Part shown: one piece after another, positions 8,130-14,996 of the stretch
How positions within the stretch are numbered: the stretch's first letter is position 1
How the letters are laid out: each line of letters opens with the position of its first letter
Source of the DNA: Actinomycetales bacterium
GTDB taxonomy: Bacteria > Actinomycetota > Actinomycetes > S36-B12
Direction of reading: 5' to 3'
Length of the DNA: 21,521 bases
Assembly (NCBI GenBank): GCA_017849335.1
Contig: JAFIHP010000356.1
Coordinates: 1 to 21,521 of the forward strand
Position numbers and translations under genes: made by a program
Notes under the pieces: generated by a model
Databases searched by the model: none
Told to the model about the DNA's origin: nothing
What the model saw: only the letters and a program-made list of their open reading frames with translations

Positions 8130-8170
8130 GACGCCGGCTGCCCGGCCGCGCGGGCCGGGCAGCCGGCGTC
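8130..8170 (-). terminator. Perfect 18-bp stem-loop after hsp20
   Basis: Arms at 8130-8147 and 8153-8170 are perfectly complementary (18 bp, almost all G-C) around a 5-base loop. It begins 5 bases after the hsp20 stop on the minus strand. No U-run follows, which is common for actinobacterial terminators. It also separates hsp20 from the nat promoter. Confidence 0.75.
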
Positions 8171-8175
8171 GTTCC

Positions 8176-8643
8176 TCAGGCGTCGACGGCCGCGTGGTCC
8201 GTCGCGGTCCCGGCGACGACCTCCGCCGGCGGACCGGCGTGGACCTCGATGCGCCGGGCCTTCGCCTTCGCCGCGACCGGGACGGTCACGGTGAGCACGC
8301 CGTTCTCGTAGGTCGCATGGATCCCGTCGGGGTCGATACCGTCCCCGAGCGCGAGCTGCCGCTGGAACGTCCCTGTCGGACGCTCCCCGGCGATCCACTC
8401 CGCCGACTCGTCGGCCAGCCCGGTCCGCTCGGCGCGGATCGTCAGCAGGCCGCTGTCGACGTTGACGTCGACCGAACCCGGGTCGACCCCGGGCAGGTCC
8501 GCCTTGACGACGTAGTGGTCACCGGACCGGTACAGGTCCATGGGCATGAATCGCGGGGCGCGCCGGGTACCGGCTGCGGCGCCGAGCACCTGCTCGGCGA
8601 GCCGGTCCATGTCGCGGAACGGGTCGAATCGCAGCACCGCCAT
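8176..8643 (-). CDS. Hsp20 / alpha-crystallin small heat-shock protein
   Basis: An ATP-independent holdase chaperone that binds unfolding proteins as oligomers in the cytoplasm. The 155-residue protein begins MAVLRFDPFRDMDRL, the usual N-terminus of actinobacterial Hsp20/Hsp18. The alpha-crystallin domain spans about 35-140, with VKADLPGVDPGSVDVNVD and the hallmark NGVLTVTVPV near its end. A short C-terminal tail follows. The ribosome binding site AAGGAGG is strong. A CIRCE operator 65-91 bases upstream overlays the promoter, so expression should respond to heat through HrcA. A terminator-like stem follows the stop. Confidence 0.95.
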   Translation of the reverse strand: MAVLRFDPFRDMDRLAEQVLGAAAGTRRAPRFMPMDLYRSGDHYVVKADLPGVDPGSVDVNVDSGLLTIRAERTGLADESAEWIAGERPTGTFQRQLALGDGIDPDGIHATYENGVLTVTVPVAAKAKARRIEVHAGPPAEVVAGTATDHAAVDA

Positions 8644-8704
8644 CTGTGAACCTCCTTGCCACGAGTGGTGTCGAAGTCCGCTTCCGTCTCACGCGGACAC
8701 GTCG

Positions 8705-8734
8705 ATTCTAGCACTCGACAGCAGAGAGTGCTAA
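8705..8734 (-). promoter_or_regulatory. CIRCE operator (8708-8734) overlapping the hsp20 promoter
   Basis: On the plus strand CTAGCACTC, nine bases, then GAGTGCTAA: 17 of 18 positions of the CIRCE consensus TTAGCACTC-N9-GAGTGCTAA, the binding site of the HrcA heat-shock repressor. On the hsp20 strand the operator's outer parts supply a -35-like TTAGCA (plus 8729-8734) and, 18 bases on, a -10 TAGAAT (plus 8705-8710). HrcA binding would therefore block RNA polymerase directly. The nhaA stop lies only 4 bases away. Confidence 0.93.
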
Positions 8735-8738
8735 CGGC

Positions 8739-10634
8739 TCACTCGGGGCGGGCAGGCTGCCAGCCGTCGGCGTAGGCGCGCGCCCGGGCCGCCTCGACGG
8801 CCTCCTCCAGCGCGGCCGTGTCGTACGCCCCGCGGTGCCGTCGGCCGTTCACGAAGAACGTCGGCGTCCCCCGAACGCCACTGAGGTCCGCCGACTCCAG
8901 GTCGGCCTCGATCCGGTCCGCGTGCGCGTGCCGCCTCAGCTCGGCGGCGAAACGCGGGACGTCCAGGCCCAGCTCCCGGGCGTAGTCGAGCAGGTCCTCC
9001 GGCTTCAGTGCCTCCTGCCGGTCGAGCAGGAGGTCATGCATCTCCCAGAACGCCCCCTGATCAGACGCCGCCTCCGCGGCCTCGGCGGCCAGCTGCGCGC
9101 GCGGGTGGACGTCGCGCAGGGGCAGGTGCCGCCAGACGTAGCGCACGTCGAGCTCGTCGGCGAGCAGCTGCCGGACGAACGGCTCGGCTTGACCGCAGTA
9201 GGGACACTGGAAGTCGCCGTACTCGACGACCGTCACCGGCGAGTGCGCCGGCCCCCGGACGTGGTCGCGCTCCGGGTCGACCGGCTCGACCAGGTCGACG
9301 AGATCCGCGACGTCGCCGAGCAGCGCCCGCGCCCGCCGACGGGTCGGCAGCAACGCCGTCACCCGGAAGACCAGCCAGGTGACCAGGCTCGCGACGACGG
9401 CTGCGGCCACGATGCCGATCTTGGCTTGCTCGAGCGCCGGGCCCTCGAACGCGATCGCCGCGATCAGCAGGCTGATCGTGAAGCCCACGCCGGACACCGT
9501 GCCCGCGCCGAGGACGGCCGCCCAGCCCACGGCCGGGCGAAGCCGACGCCGGCTCAGTCGCGTGACCAGCCACGAGCCCGCGACCACGCCCACGGGCTTG
9601 CCGACGACGAACGCCAGGATGACGCCCCAGGTCAGCGGTGAGGTCGCAGCCGCGCGCAGGCTGTCGGCGTTCAGCACGATGCCGCCGTTGGCGAGCGCGA
9701 ACAACGGCACGATGACGAAGCTCGTCCACGGGTGGAACCGGTCCTGGAGCCGGTCGTTCGCGGGCAGGGCGGCCTGCACCCCCGCGAGCGCCGACCGGGC
9801 CAGCTCCGGCGTCGGCTGCTCGCGGAAGTCGCGGAAGAGGTCGGTCGCCTCCTCGAGGCGGTCACGGGAGACCGGCCGGGCCAGGACGAGCAGGCCGAGG
9901 ACGAGGCCGATCACGACCGGGTCGACACCGGCATCGTGCAGTCCCAGCCACGCGACGACGGCCAGGCCGAGGTAGACCAGGCCGGAGCGCACACCCAGCC
10001 GCTTCAGGACGACGACGAGCAGGACGACGGCGACCGCGACGAGGAGCGGCACCACCTGGACGTCGCCCGCGTAGACCGTGGCTATGGCGACCAGGGCGAT
10101 GACGTCGTCGGTGATGAGGACCGTCAGGAGGAACGCGCGCAACCGGTCCGACAGTCGCGGACCGGCCAGGGCGAGGACGCCCAGGGCCAGAGCCGTGTCG
10201 GTCGACAGGGCGACACCCCATCCGTGGGCGGCATCCACGGACTGGGCGACCACGACGAAGATGACCGCGCTGACCGCCATACCCACGACGCCGGCGACGA
10301 CGGGCTGGATCACGCGCCGTCGTTCCCGCAGCTCTCCGACGTCGAACTCGCGTCGGGTCTCGAGCCCGACGACGAAGAAGTAGAAGGCCATCAGGCCGGA
10401 GTTGATCCACTCGACCGCCGGCATGGCCAGGACGTGGTCGCCCCAGCCGACGACGACCTCGGTGTGCCAGACGTGCGCGTACCCGTCCGGGTCCAGGTTC
10501 GCCCACACGAGGGCCGCGACGAAGGCGGCGATCAACGCGACCGAGCCGCTGCTTTCGGTGCGGACGAAACGACGCAACGGGATCTGCCGCGCCCACGACC
10601 AGCGGGTCGTTCCGGCGGGAGGGACGCTGGTCAC
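8739..10634 (-). CDS. nhaA: NhaA Na+/H+ antiporter fused to a DsbA-like thioredoxin-fold domain
   Basis: Residues 1-430 are a full NhaA antiporter that exchanges Na+ for H+ across the membrane. STDTALALG (D146), the paired aspartates D176/D177 in LITDDVIAL and K346 in VGKPVGV correspond to the ion-binding and essential residues of the family. After a charged linker (431-462), residues 463-625 form a DsbA-like domain with the redox motif CPYC (477-480) and the cis-proline loop GTPTFFVNG (P591). The start is GTG at 10634, 6 bases after CAGGAT; a TTG further upstream is possible. The 631-residue length is the sum of both families. The fusion occurs in other actinobacteria. I infer that thiol-disulfide chemistry is linked to antiport, but the side of the membrane on which the second domain lies is unproven. 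Confidence 0.93.
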   Translation of the reverse strand: MTSVPPAGTTRWSWARQIPLRRFVRTESSGSVALIAAFVAALVWANLDPDGYAHVWHTEVVVGWGDHVLAMPAVEWINSGLMAFYFFVVGLETRREFDVGELRERRRVIQPVVAGVVGMAVSAVIFVVVAQSVDAAHGWGVALSTDTALALGVLALAGPRLSDRLRAFLLTVLITDDVIALVAIATVYAGDVQVVPLLVAVAVVLLVVVLKRLGVRSGLVYLGLAVVAWLGLHDAGVDPVVIGLVLGLLVLARPVSRDRLEEATDLFRDFREQPTPELARSALAGVQAALPANDRLQDRFHPWTSFVIVPLFALANGGIVLNADSLRAAATSPLTWGVILAFVVGKPVGVVAGSWLVTRLSRRRLRPAVGWAAVLGAGTVSGVGFTISLLIAAIAFEGPALEQAKIGIVAAAVVASLVTWLVFRVTALLPTRRRARALLGDVADLVDLVEPVDPERDHVRGPAHSPVTVVEYGDFQCPYCGQAEPFVRQLLADELDVRYVWRHLPLRDVHPRAQLAAEAAEAASDQGAFWEMHDLLLDRQEALKPEDLLDYARELGLDVPRFAAELRRHAHADRIEADLESADLSGVRGTPTFFVNGRRHRGAYDTAALEEAVEAARARAYADGWQPARPE

Positions 10635-10663
10635 CGGGACATCCTGCCCGGACGACGGGCGCC

Positions 10664-10700
10664 TTGACAGGGGCGCACGCCTCCGCTGCAATATATTGCA
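10664..10700 (+). promoter_or_regulatory. gntR-acdS promoter with palindromic operator
   Basis: A perfect -35 TTGACA (10664-10669), a 17-base spacer, and a -10-like TGCAAT (10687-10692) end 7 bases before the ATG at 10700, so the mRNA is probably leaderless. A perfect 14-bp palindrome, TGCAATATATTGCA (10687-10700), covers the -10 and the expected start of transcription. Its AT-richness stands out in this genome. It is the likely binding site of the GntR regulator encoded directly after it. Confidence 0.75.
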
Positions 10701-11416
10701 TGCCAGTGCCCGCGCAGAGCCTGCCGCCGCGCACCCTGCTGCGGGACGACGTGTACGCCCGCGTCCGCGACCTGATCATCGACGGCACGCTGGCTCCCGG
10801 GGAGCAGGTGCGCGACGGCGAGCTGGCGACCTGGCTCGGCGTGAGCCGCACCCCGGTCCGTGAAGCACTCCTGCGGCTGGCGTCGGCCGGCCTGGTGGTC
10901 GCCCGGCCGGGGCGCGCGACCTACGTCACCACCCTCGACGATCGGGCGACGCGCCACGCGCAGTCGGTCGTCGCCGCCATGCACCGGCTGGCCGTGCTGG
11001 AGGCCGTCGGCCAGCTCACGGCCGACGACCTGGACCGGATGCGCGAGGCGAACAGGCGTTTCGCCCGCGCGATCCGCGACGGAGACGTCGACGCGGCCCT
11101 CGCCGCGGACGACGACCTCCATCAGGTCCCCGTCGACGCCTCGGGCAACGCCGCCGTCGCCGCCGTGCTGGAGCAGTTCACGCCGCTCCTGCGCCGCGCC
11201 GAGCGGCTGCGCTTCTCCTCCCTTCCCGGTCGGGCGTCGGTCGCACGCCACAACCGCCTCATCGACCTCTGCGCGGCCGGTGACGCCGACGGTGCGGCCG
11301 AGGTGTCGTGGCAGACCTGGCGAACCCTCGCGCTGGACCACCGCGCCCTGGTGTCCCCCACCGAGACCGAGACCGAGACCGAGACCGACGAGACCACGAC
11401 AGAGAGGGCCCGCTGA
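10700..11416 (+). CDS. GntR-family (FCD domain) transcriptional regulator, likely AcdR-type
   Basis: A 238-residue dimeric regulator. Residues 12-78 form the GntR winged helix (LRDDVYARVRDLIIDGTLAPGEQV, then LATWLGVSRTPVREALLRLASAGLV). Residues about 82-215 form an all-helical FCD ligand domain, with metal-site-type residues in DDDLHQVPVDAS and ARHNRLIDL. The tail contains a TETETETETE run encoded by a hexanucleotide repeat (GAGACC, four copies, 11363-11386). ATG at 10700 abuts a palindromic operator; an in-frame start 12 codons upstream would lie in the promoter, so I rejected it. It ends 1 base before the ATG of ACC deaminase, so both are one operon. GntR-type regulators next to acdS are known in actinobacteria. 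It probably controls its own operon in response to ACC or a breakdown product. Confidence 0.92.
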   Translation: MPVPAQSLPPRTLLRDDVYARVRDLIIDGTLAPGEQVRDGELATWLGVSRTPVREALLRLASAGLVVARPGRATYVTTLDDRATRHAQSVVAAMHRLAVLEAVGQLTADDLDRMREANRRFARAIRDGDVDAALAADDDLHQVPVDASGNAAVAAVLEQFTPLLRRAERLRFSSLPGRASVARHNRLIDLCAAGDADGAAEVSWQTWRTLALDHRALVSPTETETETETDETTTERAR

Positions 11417-11417
11417 G

Positions 11418-12428
11418 ATGAGCCTGGCCGACTTCCCCCGCTACCCGCTGACCTTCGGGCCCAGCCCGGTCCACCCCTTGCCGCGGCTGAGCGCCCACCT
11501 GGGCGGAGCCCAGGTCTGGGCCAAGCGCGAGGACTGCAACTCCGGTCTCGCCTACGGCGGGAACAAGACCCGCAAGCTGGAGTACCTGGTGCCGGATGCC
11601 TTGGCACAGGGCGCGGACACGCTCGTCTCGATCGGCGGGGTGCAGTCGAACCACACCCGACAGGTCGCCGCCGTGGCCGCCAGCCTGGGCCTGAAGGCCG
11701 TCCTCGTCCAGGAGGCGTGGGTCGACTGGCCGGACGCCGTGAACGACCGTGTCGGCAACATCCTGCTGTCACGGGTCATGGGGGCCGAGGTCCGGCTCGA
11801 CCCCGCGGGCTTCGACATCGGCTTCCGGGACTCGTGGACCCAGGCGCTCGACGACGTCCGGGAGCGCGGCGGGGTGCCCTACGGCATCCCGGCCGGCGCC
11901 TCGGACCACCGGCTCGGAGGGCTGGGCTTCGCGAACTGGGCGTACGAGGTCCAGCAGCAGGAGGCCGAGCTGGGCGTCTTCTTCGACACGATCGTCGTGT
12001 GCACCGTCACCGGGAGCACGCACGCCGGCATGATCGCCGGCTTCGCCGGGCAGGACCGGCCACGACGCGTCATCGGAATCGACGCCTCCGCCACGCTGGA
12101 CAAGACGCGCGCACAGGTCGAGCGCATCGCGCGGAGCACGGCGGCCCTGATCGACCTCGGCCGCGACCTGCGCGACGACGAGATCACCGTCCTGGAGGGA
12201 TGGGCGGGCGACCGCTACGGCATCCCGGTCGAGTCGACGCTCGACGCGATGCGACTGGTCGGCCGGCTCGAGGGCGTGATCCTCGACCCCGTGTACGAGG
12301 GCAAGTCGATGGCCGGCCTGATCGACCTGGTCACGAGCGGGGAGATCCACAAGGACTCGACCGTGCTCTACGCGCATCTCGGCGGCCAGCCGGCGCTCAA
12401 CGCCTACAGCGCTCTGTTCCGGGGCTGA
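11418..12428 (+). CDS. acdS: 1-aminocyclopropane-1-carboxylate (ACC) deaminase
   Basis: A PLP enzyme that opens the cyclopropane ring of ACC, the plant ethylene precursor, giving 2-oxobutyrate and ammonia. The 336-residue protein aligns along its whole length with the 338-residue Pseudomonas enzyme. PLP lysine is K50 in YGGNKTRKLEYL and the conserved serine is S77 in GGVQSNHTRQ. The residues that separate true ACC deaminases from D-cysteine desulfhydrases are present: Y293 and E294 in DPVYEGKSM and L321 in YAHLGGQPALNAY (one less than the Pseudomonas numbers). A purine-rich AGAGAGGG about 15 bases upstream may serve as ribosome binding site. It is the second gene after the GntR regulator. The 2-oxobutyrate and ammonia can serve as carbon and nitrogen sources; the gene is common in plant- and soil-associated bacteria. 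Confidence 0.95.
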   Translation: MSLADFPRYPLTFGPSPVHPLPRLSAHLGGAQVWAKREDCNSGLAYGGNKTRKLEYLVPDALAQGADTLVSIGGVQSNHTRQVAAVAASLGLKAVLVQEAWVDWPDAVNDRVGNILLSRVMGAEVRLDPAGFDIGFRDSWTQALDDVRERGGVPYGIPAGASDHRLGGLGFANWAYEVQQQEAELGVFFDTIVVCTVTGSTHAGMIAGFAGQDRPRRVIGIDASATLDKTRAQVERIARSTAALIDLGRDLRDDEITVLEGWAGDRYGIPVESTLDAMRLVGRLEGVILDPVYEGKSMAGLIDLVTSGEIHKDSTVLYAHLGGQPALNAYSALFRG

Positions 12429-12450
12429 TGACCTGAGCCGCCCGGGCCCC

Positions 12451-12462
12451 TAGCCTTCGCCC
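12451..12462 (+). promoter_or_regulatory. Likely leaderless promoter of the secreted phosphatase
   Basis: TAGCCT (12451-12456) fits TANNNT and lies 6 bases before the ATG at 12463. No Shine-Dalgarno sequence is present in the 34 bases after the acdS stop. The geometry matches the other leaderless starts in the window. Confidence 0.45.
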
Positions 12463-13260
12463 ATGACGCGCCTGCGCATGGCCCTGGCCACCCTCCTCGC
12501 CGCCGCGAGCACGTTCGCCCTGGCCGCACCCGCGACAGCGCAGGTACCGCCGATCCCCCGGATCGACGTCCCCGGCCAGGCGACGGCGATCTACGGCGTC
12601 CGGAACACCCTCCCGCCGTTGTCCGCTCCGACGACGTACGCGGCCGGCCCCGGGATGGCGGCCCAGATCCAGGCCTTCCGCGCGTCCGGCGCCTACCAGC
12701 GGGAGCAGCGTGTGGTCGCCTTCTACGCGAGCCGGTTCCAGGCTCAGTGGATCCGCCGACACTGCCCCGGCGCGAAGGGGCATGCCGCCGACCGCTGCCC
12801 CGACGGCCGCCGGCCGGCGGCCGTGTTCGACATCGACGACACGCTCGTCAGCTGGTACGCGCTGTACGCCAGCACGGGCTTCACCTACACGACGGCGATC
12901 GCGGAGCAGGCGATCGACGGCTGTGCCACACCGCGGATCGCTCCCGTGGTGCAGTTCTACCGGGACACGATCTCCCGGGGGGTGACGCCGTTCCTCATCA
13001 CCGGTCGCAACGACTCCGACCGGGCCGCCACCGAGTCCTGCCTGGCGCGGCTCGGGATCCGGGGCTACCACGAGCTGGTGATGCGGACGAACGCGCAGGA
13101 GTCCTTGACGGCGACGGCCTACAAGAGCGCGGCGCGCAACGACATCGAGGCCGCGGGGTACCGGATCATCACGTCGATCGGGGACCAGGTCAGCGACTCC
13201 GCGGGCGGCTACACGCGCCGCGGATACCTGCTGCCGAACCCCATGTACTTCATCCCCTAG
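12463..13260 (+). CDS. Secreted HAD-superfamily acid phosphatase (subfamily IIIB)
   Basis: A 265-residue predicted exported phosphomonoesterase. A Sec signal peptide is clear: MTRLRM, a hydrophobic core to residue 22, and an APATA-Q cleavage site after A26. The HAD motifs are all present: nucleophile D123 and acid/base D125 in VFDIDDTLVSW, T180 in FLITGRND, K221 in AYKSAARNDI, and D241/D245 in SIGDQVSDSAGG. This matches the class B/plant-acid-phosphatase-like group, which frees phosphate from organic esters outside the cell. Cysteines at 101, 112, 154 and 193 could form disulfides after export. It is transcribed from its own apparent leaderless start just after acdS and converges on gpgS with 12 bases between the stops. 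The substrate is unknown. Confidence 0.9.
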   Translation: MTRLRMALATLLAAASTFALAAPATAQVPPIPRIDVPGQATAIYGVRNTLPPLSAPTTYAAGPGMAAQIQAFRASGAYQREQRVVAFYASRFQAQWIRRHCPGAKGHAADRCPDGRRPAAVFDIDDTLVSWYALYASTGFTYTTAIAEQAIDGCATPRIAPVVQFYRDTISRGVTPFLITGRNDSDRAATESCLARLGIRGYHELVMRTNAQESLTATAYKSAARNDIEAAGYRIITSIGDQVSDSAGGYTRRGYLLPNPMYFIP

Positions 13261-13272
13261 GACGCGCTTGCT

Positions 13273-14139
13273 CTAGGTCGCGGCGAGGACCGCGACCCCC
13301 CGACGGGCGAGAGCGGCCACCGGCGGACGGCAGGCGGGCGCATCCTCCGCCGGACGGCCACCGGAGCGGTCCAGCACCGACCGCAGCACCTGCGTCGCCT
13401 GCTCGTGCAGCTCGCGCAGCGGGCGGTTGCGGTGCTTACGGGTACCGAGGTCCACCTGCGCCACCGAACCCGGACCGACCAGCTCGGCGACGTCGATGAG
13501 CAGGCCGACCTCCACGCCGTAGTCGACCTCGAAGGCGATGCGCTCGGCGACCTGGCGCCGGATCGCGTACTCGCCACCCAGCGGCTGGCGGATGTGCGAG
13601 AGCTCGGGGAACTGAAGCCGCAGGGCCGGCCGGGCCGTCAGCTCGGTCACGCGTCCGCCCTCCCCGGCGACGCCGCCGAGCGAGCGGTTGTACGACGCCT
13701 TCACGAGCGCGACGCGTTCGTCCAGCAGCAGCGGCCGTACCAGCGCGACGACGTAGTCCGAGCTGAACGCCTCGAGGTCGGCATCGACCCACACGACGAT
13801 GTCTCCACGGGAGGCGAGGAGCGATCGCCACAGGACGTCGCCCTTCCCGACGGCGGGACCGAACTCGGCCGCCACGTCGTCGGCGCTGACCACACGGGCG
13901 CCGGCGCGCTCGGCGACGGCTGCCGTGCCGTCCGTCGATCGGTGGTCCATCACCACGATCTCGTCGACCAGGCGGGTCGACTCGACGAGGTCGCGATGGA
14001 TCGCCGCCACGATCCGGCCGACCGTCTGTGCCTCGTTCCGGGCCGGGATGCACACGCTCACCGTGCGCGTCCCCTTGGCCTCGGCGAGAAGGCGTGCCTG
14101 TCCCTGCTCCCGGGTCGACGACGTGCGACGAAGTGGCAT
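13273..14139 (-). CDS. gpgS: Glucosyl-3-phosphoglycerate synthase
   Basis: A GT-A fold (family GT81) glycosyltransferase that makes glucosyl-3-phosphoglycerate from NDP-glucose and 3-phosphoglycerate. This is the first step to glucosylglycerate and, in mycobacteria, to methylglucose lipopolysaccharides. The 288-residue product has the donor-binding VSVCIPARNEAQTVG (27-41), K99 in VGKGDV, the metal-binding DAD (119-121 in VWVDADLEAF; mycobacterial enzymes have DSD), QPLGGEYAIRR (185-195) and the C-terminal H236 in KHRNRPLREL, which matches the mycobacterial HRNRPL loop. ATG at 14139 has a strong AGGAGG 5 bases upstream. No phosphatase gene gpgP lies next to it, so the dephosphorylation step is encoded elsewhere or done by another enzyme. 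It is divergent from a two-component operon. Confidence 0.92.
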   Translation of the reverse strand: MPLRRTSSTREQGQARLLAEAKGTRTVSVCIPARNEAQTVGRIVAAIHRDLVESTRLVDEIVVMDHRSTDGTAAVAERAGARVVSADDVAAEFGPAVGKGDVLWRSLLASRGDIVVWVDADLEAFSSDYVVALVRPLLLDERVALVKASYNRSLGGVAGEGGRVTELTARPALRLQFPELSHIRQPLGGEYAIRRQVAERIAFEVDYGVEVGLLIDVAELVGPGSVAQVDLGTRKHRNRPLRELHEQATQVLRSVLDRSGGRPAEDAPACRPPVAALARRGVAVLAAT

Positions 14140-14201
14140 GGCTCCTCCTGCGTGCTGGCGATCGGTACCCGCCCACCCTCGCCCGCCGATCTCGCAGAGC
14201 C

Positions 14202-14231
14202 GTGTCCACCGTGTCGCATCTGTGTCGCATC
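14202..14231. promoter_or_regulatory. Tandem direct repeat in the gpgS / two-component divergent region
   Basis: GTGTCGCATC occurs at 14211-14220 and again at 14222-14231, an 11-base period, with a partial copy GTGTCCACC just before (14202-14210). Direct repeats spaced by one helical turn are the usual binding pattern of OmpR-family regulators. One such regulator begins 81 bases downstream on the plus strand, and gpgS begins about 70 bases away on the minus strand. The rest of 14140-14312 shows only a -10-like TTGAAT (14300-14305) 7 bases before the regulator start. Confidence 0.55.
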
Positions 14232-14312
14232 CCCGTGGTGAACCGGTCCGCCCGCGCCGCACGCGGCGGTGCCCGTGCACGTCGGCCGTCCGAGCGGGGT
14301 TGAATGGTGGGC

Positions 14313-14996
14313 ATGCAGCGTTCGGTCATGGTCGTCGAGGACGACACGGCGATCCGACTCGTCCTCCGCACGAACCTCGAGGACGAGGGCTACCAGGTCG
14401 TCGAGGCCGAGACCGCCGAGCAGGCGCTCGTCCTCAACGTCGACCGCAAGGCCGACGTCGTGCTGGTTGACCTGCGCCTGCCCGGAATCCACGGCCTCGA
14501 CCTGGTGCGGAGCCTGCGAGCGACGAGCCAGGTCCCGATCATCATCGTCACGGCCCAGACCGACAGCCACGACGTCGTCGCCGGGCTCGAGGCCGGTGCC
14601 GACGACTACGTCACGAAGCCGTTCGTCGCCAAGGAGCTCATGGCGCGGATCCGCAGCCAGATCCGCCGTACCACCCCACCGGAGGACGTCCCGGCCGGAG
14701 TCCTGGTGTGCGGACCGATCGAGCTGCACCCCGAGACGGCCGAGGTGCTGCGCGACGGCGAACCGATCGCGGTCTCCCGGATCGAGTTCTGGGTGCTGGC
14801 CGAGCTGATCGCGGCGCGGGGGCGCGTGCTGTCACGCGACTACCTGCTGCGTCAGGTCTGGGGCTACGGCAACGCCGGTGACGGCCGGGTCGTCGACAAC
14901 CTCGAGTACCGGCTGCGCAGCAAGATCGAGACCGACCCGGCGAACCCGCAGCTGCTGACCACCGTGCGCGGGTTCGGCTACCGGATGCGCCCGTGA
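14313..14996 (+). CDS. OmpR/PhoB-family response regulator (MtrA-like context)
   Basis: A 227-residue regulator. The receiver domain has D10/D11, phosphoacceptor D53 (LVDLRLPGIHG), T80 and K102 (YVTKPFVAKEL). The winged-helix domain (about 130-226) has SRIEFWVLAELIAARGRVLSRD, the VVDNLEYRLRSKI recognition helix and a VRGFGYRM end. ATG at 14313 is preferred because it follows a -10-like TTGAAT by 7 bases and begins MQRSVMVVEDD; an ATG three codons upstream would lie inside that hexamer. Its stop overlaps the GTG of the kinase gene (14993-14996). The regulator-kinase-lipoprotein order resembles MtrA-MtrB-LpqB, a cell-wall and division control system, but the third gene is much shorter than LpqB. 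I therefore do not assign the name. Confidence 0.93.
   Translation: MQRSVMVVEDDTAIRLVLRTNLEDEGYQVVEAETAEQALVLNVDRKADVVLVDLRLPGIHGLDLVRSLRATSQVPIIIVTAQTDSHDVVAGLEAGADDYVTKPFVAKELMARIRSQIRRTTPPEDVPAGVLVCGPIELHPETAEVLRDGEPIAVSRIEFWVLAELIAARGRVLSRDYLLRQVWGYGNAGDGRVVDNLEYRLRSKIETDPANPQLLTTVRGFGYRMRP

Noticed and set aside
10635..10691. TTG start 19 codons upstream for nhaA
   Set aside because: It would place the start inside the divergent gntR promoter and operator; GTG at 10634 has better context and precedes conserved sequence.
14304..14312. ATG at 14304 as start of the second OmpR-type regulator
   Set aside because: It lies within the TTGAAT hexamer that fits a -10 element; ATG at 14313 is spaced like the other leaderless starts and gives the usual receiver N-terminus.
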